A program made the position numbers and the translations under genes. From Cordia subcordata (lineage: Eukaryota > Streptophyta > Magnoliopsida > Boraginales > Cordiaceae): DNA of 64,000 nt. The stretch lies in assembly GCA_028554755.1 (NCBI GenBank), contig JAPTOF010000015.1:1178001-1242000 (forward strand), written 5' to 3'. Below are positions 11,742 to 25,300 of the stretch, piece by piece (position 1 is the first letter of the stretch; each line of letters starts with the position of its first letter). The notes beneath the pieces were generated by a model, which was not told the DNA's origin, did no database searches, and saw nothing but the letters and a program-made list of their open reading frames with translations.

Positions 11742-12893
11742 TGATATTGCTATTTGGGAGCACAAGCCTAAATAGCCCGCAAGCGCACGAGTCAAGTGTA
11801 GTGTGGCGTGCAAAAGTGGGTCGAATCCATAAGGAGGCCAAAGGTGTGTAGTGTCCTAAGCTATATGTGCCCTAAAGAGCAATGTGTTGGGACCGAAGCT
11901 ACCAACATTTTTGGGGGTTTTTGGTTTAAAGGAAGCTCAGGAAAGTAAATCTAACCTAAATGCAAGAAAATAAAAAGCAGTGTGTGTGAAATGGGGGAAT
12001 CAAGCGATCATAGGGGATTTAAACGTCGGAAATGGGGACTAGGGTGATTACGACTTGCAAATAGGTGATTACTACTTCTCGTTAGGGTTGCTTGATGGAT
12101 TATATTAGGTTGCTTCCATCTAGACATTTAATCAACCTCCTAATTGGTACTCTAAGACTCAGTGCGGATTCGTCCTTAGGCGACAACTCCTAAAGATATG
12201 GCGTGGTCTTTATAACTTAGGAATTAGGGCTAGCCAGTTGGGCTTTTAGGTGACTTAGATCAATCTTAGTCTAGCATTTAGTCCACTAATTAGTTCCCTA
12301 ATCTATCCTTAAGACTTAGTGCGAGTCCGTCCCTGGGCGTTGTCGACTTAGAGCCACAGCATAATCCTTATGACCTAGGGCCTTAGGACTGACTCACTAG
12401 CTTTCTAGGTGACTAAGGTCAACTAAACCTACCCGGAAACATATTGGCTAGGTTTAAAACCAAAGAAGACTCGACCTAGGCTAGTCATTAATTACACACC
12501 ACCGATTATCATCAGAATAGTGGGAGTCAACGTTTGAGCGCAAGACATACACATCTAGGGCATGGCATTCGAGAATAGTCCGGCCTATTCTACTACTAAA
12601 CACATAGATATGCTTAGATTACACCAATTTAAGCAATAGTACCTGGCATGTATGCAATGGAAGCTACTCTTGCTATTAAACATGCAAACACATAAATAGA
12701 CATATATATAAACATTATCTACTTCATGTAATCACCACACAAACACATATACATGCTCATACAATGATTTAGAAATGGTTAATAGTATAATAGATTTCAA
12801 TATACACATGCAACTTCATGAGGCATTTCTACAAAACACATAGACATGCATGTAAAATAGCCTTAGAAACCTTAAGCACAAAGCATATATATA

Positions 12894-12928
<35 letters not shown>

Positions 12929-13688
12929 ATCAAGTACCATAACAATTATGTAATGATCAATTCATAATACAAGAGTAAATCACCCTACATAGCTCTAATC
13001 ATACATAAATTAACTTAAGATAAAAGAGATATACCCTTTTATTCATAGTTATGCCTTACAATCCAAGAGCTATGCCAAATTCCTTGTGTTTGATCCTTTT
13101 AGATGCTTGATTCCAAGGTGTTTTTGCATGTGGAAGTATGTATGGAAGGTGGAGTGTTAGAATTAGGGTTTGGGAGATAGGAGAGAGAGTTATGTAAAGT
13201 TCTCCTCCTATATGCCTAAAAATGAGTTTTTAAAGCTGTCAGCGGGTGCAACCGGAAGGGCTAACCAATCGACTAGAAAACTAGGGGGTGACTAATTTTC
13301 TTCACATTGCTCTCAGCCTCTACTGGTCACCCTAACTGAACGACCAGCAAAGGCGACTGGCAAGGGCTGCATGCTCTTTAAATTTGCAGATCTTTGCTCC
13401 AGTCGTTCCCGATTGCTCCAAACTTTGTCTGCTTGCCTTCAAACTCATTTTCCTCACTGTTTTAATCCTTAAAACCCTTTTGCAAGCGTAATCACTCCAT
13501 TCTTTCATCTTCACCTAAAACACACGAAATAGGCACTTAGTGTAGTGTTTTCTCTATAAGCTCAACATGAACACTTATATCCTTATATGCACAACTATAG
13601 CATAAATACTATACTAAGGCTAAGCACAAAGTACCTCTAACTAGATATAGAAATACAATGCAAAATGACCCACATAACTAACATATCA
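11742..13688 (-). repeat. 3' LTR of the LARD-like element
   Basis: 1947 bp, homologous throughout to 17268-19208. It carries a (TA)n run at about 12886-12926 that is replaced by a short GT-rich run in the other LTR. No coding sequence. Its right border touches the PPT, so it is the 3' LTR of a minus-strand element. Confidence 0.9.
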
Positions 13689-13708
13689 ATACCCCCAGAC
13701 CTTCTCCT
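13689..13708 (-). other. Polypurine tract
   Basis: The minus strand reads AGGAGAAGGTCTGGGGGTAT immediately before the LTR start TGATATG. It primes plus-strand DNA synthesis in LTR elements and sets the orientation. Confidence 0.75.
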
Positions 13709-15150
13709 TGCTTGTTCTCGAGCAAGACCAAACCTAACTTTATCTCTAAGTTGTTAAAAAGGGTTGCCTAAAGTATTGATTCGCTATCTTGGTGAATCTA
13801 AGAAGCATAAAGAGGTCATTCCTTTTGTAGAGAGGTGTCCAAGCCTTTTCAGATCCTCCCTTTGCTTACAAGGCTCTTACACCTCACAGGAAATACCCAA
13901 GTAGCTATACCACCACAAACCTAGGATTCTAATGCGCGCATGTAGGACGTTGATATTTCGTGCCACCTCAACTATCATGGCCTCCCCAATATGCACAAAG
14001 TCTCAAAGATAGAGAGAGAAAGAATGTATAAACACAATAACTCACAAATAACGTAAGAGCCTTATTCATAAAGAGCGAAGCGATAACTTGTGCTAAGTCG
14101 ACATTATGTCACTAAAGCACTTGTTTGATGAACTTTTTAGTGCCTTTGGCTTTTTCTTCTTTTCACTTTTTTTTTTAATTTTTTCAATCTTTTTCATCTG
14201 TTTGCACCTTTTTGCCTTTTTCAAATTTTTTTTGAGTTTTTTGCATTTTTGTACTGTATTACATAACAAAGAGAAAAGAAAGAAAAGGCTAAGGCACAAA
14301 AAAAGGAACCAATCAAGGAAAGGACACTCATATCAACAACCCCTTTGCAACACTCTTTCCAACTAAGCATAGGGTCGCTATAAGGTGCTCATTCCTCATA
14401 GCTTTCAAAACGGCCTTTCCTCAAGGTCTCGGATCTTTCTCCACTCTATTCACTCCCCATAATACAAACTTATCTCCACTAATCAATTAAGTCAATCACA
14501 AAAGCCAACACTCCAATCTACCAAGAGATAAACGACTCTGAATGCATAAAAAAAAAATCTCACCATTTTTAAGCACATAATGCAATCTACCCTAAACAAA
14601 GCATAAAACAAGACAAACCAAACTCTTACCCCCCTCCCCAAACCTAAACTTTGCTTGTCCTTAAGCAAATAAAATAAAAGCACATAACAAGCAAGTAGGC
14701 ATTACAAAGCAAGTAAAGGTGGTGAGGATGGGGTAGATAGAAGGGGAACAAGTGGAGAAAGGAAAGATACAACCTTGTGTTCTTTTAAAGTTCCTTGATG
14801 CCAATGATTAATGAATCAACTATTAACCCTATTTTTCAACAAGCCATAACACTCACAAAGCATAAGATTAGTAGCGTTTGCCATGCAAGCTTGCATTGAC
14901 ATCATCAAATGATAAACAAGGTGTATGAAAAAGAGAAATGATAGAAATGGGGATCAACACTTAGGAGGCTGAAAAAGAAAACAAATGAAAAGAGAAAGAA
15001 AATCAAAGAACAAAAAAGTAAAAATAAGTAAAAGATAGGGAAAATAAAGAAAAAAAAGAGAGTATAAACATATCTTGGGTGCCTCTTAGCAGCATTGGAT
15101 TTAACACCTCCAGCTGGGCACCAATGTTAGAGCAAGCCATGTTTAAAATT
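13709..15150 (-). other. Non-coding internal region of the LARD-like element
   Basis: No gene seen. Low-complexity T-rich runs (14150-14250) and A-rich runs (14990-15070) give only biased-composition frames. It separates the decayed ORF from the PPT. Confidence 0.6.
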
Positions 15151-15165
15151 GTGAGGCACAAATTT

Positions 15166-17099
15166 CTAGATTTTCAACAAAGCACAGATAGTAGAAGGAA
15201 AAGTGTTATGCAATATATGAGTGGGCGATGAATGTACAATGCACCCCTTTTCTAAATCCCACCCTGAATCATCAAATAAGAATGTGTACACAAATGTGGA
15301 AGTGAGCATACGTAAGCATGAAAGATCATAACTTTCTTGTTCTTTAATTAGACATCCCATGGCCTTCTTCTCATAATCAAAAGCTAAGAACATGCCCTCC
15401 TCATGGGTTAAAGATAGGTCTAATGCATGCAACATGGATGAAGGGCTTTCTAACCCTAGATGAAAGTGTTTTATGCATAAAGGCATAAATGTAAGCTCCA
15501 AAGATGGAGGCTTAAAAGAATGGGAATGGGGAGTCGGGGCGACATCTAGAGAAAGAGGATCAAATGAGAGAGATGTTGAAGTACGACACTCTTCTTCTCC
15601 ACAAGATATAACATGATCAAGCCTAGGTCGCTCTAACTCTTCATGAGGGGTGGAGTCGATCTTAATGAGTTCTCTCTCCAATAATGATTCATCAGACATC
15701 CAAAAAGACATATAGATCGATCTTTCAAGCTCACCAATTTCTTTCTTAGGTGTCTTCTTAGAGCCGCTATTTTCCTCAATACAATGATCCTTAACTCTAA
15801 GAGACTTATTATCTGAAAACTCCAAAATTGATGTCTTGTTCTGCCCAATGAATGACTCTAAATCCTTACTAGCTAAAGTCTTATCAAATTCATCCATTCA
15901 TTCATCGCTAATGGTTGTCATTTTTCCATCATGCATTTCATAAGGGGTAGGTACACAAAGAAAGGACAAAGGGGATTCAGGATTTTGGGCCATGCAAAAA
16001 AGAATGCTCAAGAGAGGTATGCGCACTAGACTCCCTAAATGTAAACTCAAGATGCAAATGAGTACTACTGCCATGAGACTCAACCTTCAAGTGTATGGGA
16101 AGTGTGGGTTAAGAAGAAAGGAAAGGTTCACGTGACTCAAAGGAGGGTGTTGAAAGCTTAGAAGGATAGGGTACCACTTCCTCCTAAGCATATCCATAAA
16201 AGTCATTGAGAACTACATTATCATTAACTCATTCTCATCCTCACTACAAGATGTTAGCTCTCCATCAATCACTCTTTCTAATTATCTCTCCAATGTATCA
16301 TCTTTTTCACCCCTAATCGTCTCACAGTTAGGTCTCATCTCTATCCCTTCAACTCGGTCTAAAGTTATCTCAACATTCTTGCTCATGAGTTGTGCACTCT
16401 CGTCCATTCTCTTCAAGTGCTCACCTAGAGATTTGATGTCTTGCCTCGAATTCTCTAGTTCCTCTTAATTAGATCAAATGAGAGATTAGGATTGCTCAAG
16501 CATTTGATCTAATTGCTTCAAGAATGTAGACATAATAGAAGAGGGGTCAACCGAGTGAAAATGGTAAACATCTTGATTGGAGTCACTATAAGCACAACCA
16601 TTATAGTACTAGGAGGAACGGTGAGTGGGAAAAGATGGTGTGAAGGATAAACTCTCAATGCAAGGAGGTAGACCGAATGAAGAGTCATCTTGACCCCAAT
16701 ATGAAAATGCATGATATTGCTCCTTAGAATCATAATGATAAGATAAGGATGCATGCATGGGCACAGATTGCTAGGGGTGTTCTTGGGCATTGCATACAAT
16801 TAGGTATAGAGGTGGAATGTGGGACAAGAATTTGAATCATGATCGCAGAATCTACAAAGATCGCAACAATAAGAATATGCATCCATATAATAATGATTTC
16901 TAGATGAAGGCACATGAAAAGATGCATGACTATAGAGGGTATAATTGGTACAAGCCCAAGAAGGGGAATATGCATGGGGACAACAAACGGTTCTATGCAC
17001 ACGACTTCCACACAAGTGACAAACATTAAGATCAAATTCGAGTGGTAGGGAAAAGGATACCAAGGACCACCAAGAAGCATTAAGGTCACTCATATTCAA
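15166..17099 (-). pseudogene. Decayed ORF with two CCHC zinc knuckles, function unknown
   Basis: The ATG at 17097-17099 opens about 99 codons containing two C-x2-C-x4-H-x4-C knuckles: CHLCGSRVHRTVCC at about residue 28 and CDLCRFCDHDSNSC near residue 80. An in-frame stop sits at 16800-16802. Beyond it, shifted frames keep protein-like character: a helical stretch near 16450-16310 (HLKRMDESAQLMSKN) and a 243-codon open frame at 15897-15166 rich in Ser, Leu and Glu, preceded by an in-frame stop at 15898-15900. I do not recognise a named family. CCHC knuckles usually bind nucleic acid, so a Gag- or nucleocapsid-like role in packaging the element's RNA is an inference. Confidence 0.6.
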
Positions 17100-17242
17100 T
17101 CAAGCACAAGTATTCCTCTTCTCAATGCACAACAATTTTTTTACATTTTTCTTTTATTATCCAAAATAAAGAAAACATGAAAAGATAAAACAGCACATAA
17201 TAATCTAGCTCACAAAAAGACAAAGAAACCAAACAACCGTGC

Positions 17243-17261
17243 GTCCCCGGCAACGGCACCA
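17243..17261 (-). other. Primer binding site (Asp-tRNA type)
   Basis: The minus strand reads TGGTGCCGTTGCCGGGGAC, one base from the TGGCGCCGTTGCCGGGGAC site of Athila-like gypsy elements. It lies 6 bp inside the 5' LTR. Confidence 0.85.
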
Positions 17262-17267
17262 AGAACT

Positions 17268-19208
17268 TAACATCGCTATTTGGGAACACAAGCCTAAAAA
17301 GCCCACAAGTGTACAGGTCGTGTGTAATGTAGTGTACAAGTACGGGGTCAAATCCACAGGGAGGCCAAATGTGTGTGGTGTCCCAAGCTATATATGCACT
17401 AAAAAGCTACGTGTTGAGACCTAACCTACCAATATTTTTGGGGGTTTTAGGTTTAAAGAAAGCTCCGAAAAATAAATCTAACCTAAGTGCAAGAAAATAA
17501 AAGGCAGTGTGTGCGTAAAATAGGAGAATCAAATGATCTAAAGGGATTTAAATGTCAGAAATGGGGACTAAGGTGATTACGACTTACAAATGAGTTATTA
17601 CTACTTCTCGTTAGGGTTGCTTAATGGATTATACTTGGTTGCTCTCGAGTGCACTCCTAATTAACCTCTAATTGATACCTTAAGCCTCACTATGGATCTG
17701 ACTCCTAGATCTACGAGTGGTCTTTATGACTTAGGAATTAGGGCTAGCTAGTTAGGCTTCTGGGTCACTTAGATCGATCTAACCCTAGCGTTTAGTCCAC
17801 TAATTAGTTCCTTAATCTATCCTTAAGACTTGGCGCGGGTCTATCCTTAAGCATCGTCTACCTAGAGCTACGGCATGGTCCTAATGACCTAGGGCCTTAG
17901 GATTGACTAACTAGCTTCCTAGGTGACTAAGGTTGACTAAACCTACCCAGAAACCTATTGGCTGGGTTTAAAGCCAAAGAAGACTTTACCTAGGCTAGCC
18001 ATTAGTTACACACCACTGATCATCATCATAGTAATGGGAATTAACATTTGAGCACAAGGAATAGACATCGAGGGCATGTAATTCGAGAATATTCTAGGCT
18101 ATTCTACTACTAAACACATAGACATGCTTAGATTACACTAATTTATGCAATAGCACCTGACATGTATGCAATGGAAGCTATTCTTGCTATTAAACATGCA
18201 AACACGCACATAGACATGTATATAAGCATTACCCACTTCATGTAATCACCAAACAAACACATAAACATGCTCATACAATGATTTAGAAATGGTTAATAGC
18301 ATAATAAGCTTCAACATACATATGCAACTTCATTAAGGAATTTCCACAAACACATGACATGTATGTAAAATAGCCTTAGAACCCCTAAAGGGGGGGTGTG
18401 TGTGTATGTATCCATCAAGTACCCATAACAATAATGTAATAATCAATCCATAATACAAGAGTAAATCACCCTACATAGCTCTAATCATGCATAGACTAAC
18501 TTAGGATGAAAGAGATATACCCTTTTATCCATAGTTATGCCTTGCAGTCCAAGAGGTACGCCAAATTCCTTGTGTTTGATCCTCTTCAATACTTGATTCC
18601 AAGATGTTTTTACGTGTGGAAGTATGTGTGGGAGATGGGTAAGGGTTAAGATTAGGGTTTGGGGGATGGGTGTCAGATAGTTGTGTAAAGTTCTCCTTTT
18701 AAATGCCTAAAAATGAATTTTTAAACCTGTCAGCAGGCGCAACCGGAAGGGTTAACCAATGACCCAAAAAAGCAGGGGGTGACCAGTTCTTCACATTGCT
18801 CTCAGCCTCTGCTAATCACTGTAACTAGTTGACTGGCAAGGGCAACCAATAGGGGCTGTATACTCTCTCAATTTGTCAATCTTTGCTCTGGTCGTTTCCA
18901 ATTCCTCCAAACTTCGTCTACTTGCCTCCAAAATCATTTTTTGCTCTTTTCATCCTTAAAACCTTTCTGTAAGCTTGACCACTCTATCAACATCTTCATT
19001 CAAGCTCTAAGCATTGCTTCAATCTTCACCTAAAACACACGAAATAGGCACTTAGTGTAGTCTTTTCTCAATAAGCTCAACTATGAACACTTATAACCTT
19101 ATATGCACAACTATAGTATAAATACTATACTAAGGCCATCTAATAAGCACAAAACACCTCTAAGATATAGAAATACAATGCAAAATGACACACAAAACCA
19201 ACACATCA
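17268..19208 (-). repeat. 5' LTR of the LARD-like element
   Basis: 1941 bp, direct repeat of 11742-13688 with many scattered substitutions and small indels, so the insertion is not recent. The inner end has lost its canonical CA on the minus strand (TAACATCG against TGATATTG on the plus strand). Confidence 0.9.
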
Positions 19209-19213
19209 GACAT

Positions 19214-20124
19214 ATGTAGAATATACTATATAGATAAGATAGTTTTCTGAATTTTGAAAAACTAATGGCAGCATTAGGTGCTTAGGCATCTGGGACTTAT
19301 GGCTTGAATTCGTATGATGTCTTTATTGATTCTATCAATTCTTGAACTTAGGATAATTCGTTGATTTTTTAGAATTGAAGTAATTCTTGAACTTAAGTTG
19401 TTTATTGAGAGGTTTAAATTTTTTTAACAATATTTCTTTTGAAGAGATAAAGGTATTTTGGGTAGTTTTGAACCAAAAAGAATTAAGTAAGATTAGTATT
19501 AATTTGAAATAAATATGTACTTTAGAAATTCAAGATCAAAGTGCTTTAAGTACTACTTGACATATGAGTGAATTATACTAAGACTAATTTGAAATGTTGG
19601 AATTAATTAAAATTAGTATTACTTAGGAATCAAAAGATATATTTTCAGTAATAATTTTTATTGAACAAAAATAATATGGATTTGAATAAAAAATTAAATG
19701 CTTCATTGGAGGGCCTAGAACGTGCCATATGGAAAATGCTTAAAAGGTATATATCTTCTTATAATATATATATAGATTTATTTTGGAAATTATCTTCTTT
19801 AGTTGAGGAAAGATTAGTTATGAGAGGAAAATTTTTTAGGCGGGAAAAAATAAAATGTCATGACGACATGTGGCATAATTGGCATGATGATTAATAAGAA
19901 ATGAATGAATTGAGTTAGCTTATTATAGATTATTATTTCTTTTATGGTTTATGCATTGGTTTGTGTTGAATTTGTAAATGTTAAAGAGTATTATGAGATT
20001 ATGAATCTATTAGAATACTTAACGCTACTAAAATTAGGTGTACTAATGGAATAACATAGACCTAAGTATTATGTTAATATGATGCTTTTATTTTAGTTAG
20101 CACTACACTCCGCATTAGCATGTA
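19214..20124. other. AT-rich spacer with right arm of inverted repeat
   Basis: No gene seen. Bases 19412-19479 are the reverse complement of 11360-11427, with weaker matching inward to about 19375. The remainder is AT-rich and without recognisable features. Confidence 0.6.
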
Positions 20125-20129
20125 CTTAG

Positions 20130-20512
20130 TCATATGGGTTGATCCGGCCTAGTGAGCTTTTTCTATTATATAGGTCGGCCCGACCCATCGAGTGCTCAAT
20201 GTAAACTTGATGCTGATTAGAACCTAAATGAGATAAGAAGGACTCTTGAGGCGATAAGGCTATAGCTTGCAGTAATTGAGACTCCTCTTTGGACACTATG
20301 TCTTCAAGCTCATCCACTAAGCTTATCGGCACCACAGATGGATGGGTTCAACAAGAGTCTATACTAATCCAAAGACTACTCTCTTGACGACTATAAATAA
20401 GCTATCGCAAGCAAAGTAGAAGGAACAACACGCATAGCCTAAACACTCGCCTACCTTTTAATTCAAAGCATTCTGTCGGGTCTACTCAAATTTGATAATT
20501 CATACATTATCA
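20130..20512 (+). repeat. 5' LTR of the Tat-type gypsy element
   Basis: 383 bp, starting TCATATGGG and ending ACATTATCA. It is about 117 bp shorter than the 3' LTR through one internal gap near 20460. Confidence 0.9.
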
Positions 20513-20513
20513 G

Positions 20514-20532
20514 TTGGCGCCATCTGTGGGGA
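20514..20532 (+). other. Primer binding site of the gypsy element
   Basis: TTGGCGCCATCTGTGGGGA lies one base inside the 5' LTR. It has the TGGCGCC start typical of plant gypsy PBS sequences; the exact tRNA is not determined here. Confidence 0.8.
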
Positions 20533-20565
20533 TCAATTTCTTTTTCATTAAGTAACCATGTAATC

Positions 20566-22250
20566 ATGTCTTTCCACAACAACTTAAGAGCAAAAAATCT
20601 TGAGCCGACAGAGGAAACTGCCTCATACCACACTCAAACTGAGACTCAAGACGAAGAGCATAGCCCTATTTTGCCTGCACAAACAAATCAAGCTCAGCCA
20701 CGACCTCTCAGGTTCTCATGGTATCCTCCATTTCTTCTGGTGTGGGACCCTTTCCTAACCTGGCCAGAAGGTTATGCGTCTCAGTTCACCAGGTTTATAC
20801 CCTAACCTACAATTCCCGATATAAAGGTGTGACGCCACAAGTAGGGCCATAAAGGGTGAACCATAACATCTCCTGGGGTACGCAACTATGGCAAATTCCT
20901 TACTTGCCACCCCAAACACCTATTGGGTTCCCAATGCCTACCCAGCAATTTTAACCAATGCAAGGGGTAGCGCCGAACATCACCTCTTCCCTGTTTATTC
21001 AGGAGCCACTAGCAGTCCCGATGTCAACCTTACCTCCTCAAGCATCACAGCTAGGTGCGAATCCCACACCCTAACCTATTGGAGCCACAACGACCATAAG
21101 TCCTCAGACCTTCAGATCATCACATGGAGCTCTAGAAGGTGCCTCATGGGAATTCCCCCATACTCGACTACTTAAGATCTGATAGTAGAAATAAGGAATT
21201 TGATAGTAGAGCTGGTTCAAAAGAAGAGACAACAAAATTAGTCTCAGACAGGAAGACCTAAGAAATTTTCTAGAAGGACGAACTATCAAAGCTCATGGAT
21301 GAATCCGGTCAAGCAAATCATAAGCCCCCAGCCATTCACTATGGACATTATAGATCAATCGGTTCCAGAGAGTGAAAAGAATATCCAATTGCCTTACTAT
21401 GATGGATCATTTGATCCTCCTAATCATATTTGTGTCATTGACCAAGAGATAATGCCCCACAACAGAAATGAAGCGGCTCAATGTAAAAGTTTTCCAACCA
21501 CCCTGAAAGGAGCTGCACTTGCATGGTATAACCAACTTCCTTCGAGATCGATATCAAGCTTCCACCAATTGGCACAGCAATTCATCGATCGGTTCTCTAA
21601 TAGTAAAAAGATAGTGCAAATGTTGAGAGTCTTGATGAGGTTGAAACAGAGGAAGGATGAGACCCTGAAGGAGTTCACGAAACACTTAAATGAGACCATG
21701 TTACAAATTCATGATCTTAATAATGATGTAGCCTGGAAGCTTTCTCTTTGGCGATCAATAACGAGGACCTTATTGGCTCGTTATCCAAGAAAAAGCCACA
21801 AAATCTCATAAAGATGTTTACTCGAGTGGAGAAATACATCTTGGCTGATAAAGCAAAAATAACTAGGAGACTGTACCGTCAAGAAAGAGAAATCATTGAA
21901 ACGTTCCCAAAGCAGAAGAAGTGAGAGGACGGTCAGCCCTATAAAGATGATCAACCCGAATCTTTGGATGAAAGGAAAAACCAGTGATCAATGCCCTTGC
22001 TTGTCCCACGAGCTGAGGTGCTAACAACTCTAAGGGAGAGGGAAAATTTCAAGCAACCCTTGCCCATGAGATCGAGACCAGAATTAAGGGATCAATGAAA
22101 ATTGTGTTTACACCATAATGACCATGGCCACAATACTGAAGACTATGGCCATTTAAAAGATTGGATTGAACATTTGATATAAAAGAGACACTTGCAGGAG
22201 TTTGTAAAGGAAGCCTCAACTGATCGTATGGAGGGATTGTCGAAAGATAT
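20566..22250 (+). pseudogene. Gypsy gag, decayed
   Basis: A first open stretch (20566-20805) is polar and Pro-rich, like the N-terminus of plant Gag. The core at 21299-21811 holds a retrotransposon Gag domain: YYDGSFDPPNH near its start, then KGAALAWYNQLPSRSI and FIDRFSNSKK. A Tat-type zinc motif follows near 22105-22150 (CLHHNDHGHNTEDY), in which the last Cys is replaced by Tyr. Stops interrupt the frame after 20805, after 21811, near 21924 and near 22095. Gag would form the particle that carries element RNA; no intact product is possible. Confidence 0.75.
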
Positions 22251-22394
22251 GCGACGGTCTACATTGTTGGCTCTGCCCCCCACTTGAGATGAAAAGAGCT
22301 TGGGTTGGGATCACTACCTAAATCCTAGGAGAAAAAACAACTAGATACACAAGAACCAAGATCAGACCAATTATCAAGGTGATAATCATTAACA

Positions 22395-25300
22395 GTGACA
22401 GAGGGGTACCAGAATTCCCAACAACAAAAATCAAGACAAGTAGAAATAAATACCATATTTGAAGGATCAACAGCTAGGGGAGAAAGCCAGTCAGCTCGGA
22501 AGATGTATGTCAACAAGCTCGGAGAAAAACCCAGAGAGAACAAGAGGATAAAGCGGGGTGAAGAACTGGTTTTCTCTGACAAAGACCTTCGTGGAGTATC
22601 TTGTCCACATGATGACCCTTTGCTTATCAAAATCAAGGTAAAAAATTTTCAAATCCATATAATGATGGTTGATACGGGAAGTTTAGGAAACGTTCTATTT
22701 GGGAAGGCATTTCAAAGGATAAAGTTGGACTATGTCAAGTTGGTCCCCTTGAGAAATGACTTACTAGGTTTCAACAGCAACGAGGTCTAACCTTGACACT
22801 CGGATCAGTAACGAGGAAGATCATGTAACTATCCTAATCGATTTCATTGTTATGTAAGGAAAGTCTTTATATAATGGCATTATAGAAAGACGAACATTGA
22901 ACCAGCTACGAGCTGTTGCCTCACCCTACCATAAAAAATTAAAATTCTCGACCAATAAGGGGATATGCACGGTACATGGAGATCAATTGAAAATGAGAGA
23001 GTGTTACGAAAACTCTCTGCAGAAGAAAAACAGAGAAACATGTTAAGTGGAAGTTGTAAAAGATCCCAAAAAGAGGGTCCTTGGGGGAAAAACTAGAAAT
23101 GTTATTCACAGAGGATAGGAAAGTCAAGATCGGCTGTGAGTTGTCAATGGAACATAGGAGTAAAATAACAACCTTCCTTCTCAGGAATGATGATGCTTTT
23201 GCATGGTCCTCTAAAGACATGTCCAAGATTGACCCCGAGGTAATATGTCACAAGCTTAACATGGATCCCACCTTCACGCCCATACAATAAAAAAGGGGGG
23301 TGTTTGGAGCTAAAAAAAGGAAAGCAATAAAAGACGAGGTGCGAAAGCTACGGGAGACAGTCTATATCTAGGAGGTCAAGTACCCGGACTGGATAGCCAA
23401 AGTGGTTTTAGTAAAGAAATCAGGCAGAAAATGGAGAATTTGTATTGATCATACCGATCTTAACAAAGCATGCCCAAAGGATAGCTTTCCATTGCCAAGG
23501 ATAGATCATTTGGTAGGTGCTACATCGGGGTTCGAGATTCTCACCTTCATAGACGCATTCAAGTGCTACAATCAGATAAGGATGGCTGTGAAGGATGAGG
23601 AGAAAATGACCTTCATCATTGATCAAGACTTATACCGCTATCAAGTTATGCCCATGGGGCTTAAAAACACTAGAGCGACCTACTAGAGAATGGTCAATAA
23701 GGTCTTAAAGCACCAAATTGGGAGAAATATGGAGATATACATTAGTGGCATGCTGGTAAAAAGTTATTCAGGGTAGGAACACTTGAAGGATTTAACGGAG
23801 GCTTTCTAGACCATGAGGAGGTTCAGAATCAAGTTAAACCCCCCAGAAATGTGCCTTTGGAGTTCAAGCTGGGAAAATTTTGGGATTTATGGTAACAAGA
23901 AGAGGCATCAAGCCCAACCTAGATAAGGTTTAAGCACACTCGACCTCTAACCGCCTAGGTCAATAAATAAAGTATAGTCGTTAGTCAGCAAAGTGGCCGC
24001 GTTAAGCCGCTTCATATCTAGGTCGGCTGATAAATTGGCATCCTTATTTAAAGTACTCCAAGCGCTGAAAGAATTCAAATAGATAGACGAATGTCAGAGG
24101 GCATTCGAAGAGTTAAAGAGTTACTTAGATTCACTAATAATACTATTCGGGCCTGAACAAGGAGAGTCACTATTTTTATACATAGCTTGTTCTCGGTCGG
24201 CAATAGCAACAGCACTAATCAGAGAGAAAAGTCAACCCTAAAAGCCAATGTACTATATAAGAAAGATGCTAAAGGGACTAGAGCTCAGATATGCTAACAT
24301 TGAGAAAATGGTCCTTGCCTTGATTACAGCAGGACGAAAATTAAAGTCATACTTTGAAGCTCATTCTATAAAAGTCATGACCAACCTACCATTGAAGCAA
24401 GTACTAGTGAAACCAGAAGCCTTAGGGAGATTACTCAAGTGTGCGATCGAACTAAGCCAATATTACATCACATACTTGCCTTGAAAAGTAATAAAGGCCC
24501 AGGCATTAACCAAATTCGTGGTAGAACTTACGATCAGAGAAGACCCTCTAATAGATGAATAGGCGATATAGGTCAATGGAGCAACTAGCAACCAAGGCGG
24601 GGGTGCAGGGCTGGTCATACACTCACTAGAGGGTCAATAGTTTAAGTATTCCATGAAATTTAGATTCTCGATCACTAACCATGAAGCTGAGTATACTGCC
24701 TTGATCACGGGACTCTGCATAACAGCTGCCCTAGAGGCTCGATCCATCATGACTTATACAGACTCTCAGTTAATTACGAGACAAATAAATAGAGAATATG
24801 AAGCACGAGGAAAGAAGATGCAAGCATGCCTAGCAAAGGCACAAGAGGCAACGATGGTGGTGGAGAAGTGGCAAGTAAAGTACATCCCCAAAGAAGAGAA
24901 TGCAATGGCCAATGCCCTATCAAGATTAGCATCTGGCCCTCACGGCTCAGACACGGTGCTAATGGATGACATCACCGAGCCAAGTATTCAGCCGGAGGCC
25001 TTATCAATAGCATAGGCCAAATTGGACAAATCATGGTGAAAGCCGTTGATGAGGTATTTGGGGAAGGGTGAGCTCCTTGAAGACAAGGAAGAATCTTGGA
25101 AAATCATGACCGGAGCCTTAAGATACATCATTCATGATGGAAAGTTGTATAGGAAGTCATATACAAGGTCGTTACTCAAATGTGTGGAGCTCGAAGAAGG
25201 GGAATACATCTTAACAGAAGTACACCAAGAAGTGTGCAGAAATCATATCAAAGCTTGGGCTCTAGTGCAGAAAATCATACAGTAAGAATAGTTCTATCTA

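Larger units (their letters stand above)
11742..19208 (-). mobile_element. Complete non-autonomous gypsy-type LTR element (LARD-like)
   Basis: Two diverged direct LTRs (11742-13688 and 17268-19208) flank 3.6 kb. The outer ends are bordered by identical GACAT (11737-11741 and 19209-19213), a 5-bp TSD. The minus-strand PBS TGGTGCCGTTGCCGGGGAC (17243-17261) matches the Asp-tRNA type used by Athila-like gypsy elements, and a purine-rich PPT abuts the other LTR at 13689-13708. LTR ends read TGAT...ATCA. There is no protease, RT or integrase; the only coding trace is a decayed CCHC ORF. Large LTRs without pol match the description of large retrotransposon derivatives, which depend on enzymes supplied in trans. 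Confidence 0.9.

Noticed and set aside
12886..12926. Replication origin or regulatory AT tract
   Set aside because: A plain (TA)n microsatellite present in only one of the two LTRs.
14106..14366. Phe/Leu-rich plus-strand frame resembling a membrane protein
   Set aside because: It arises from T-runs in the non-coding interior of the LTR element.
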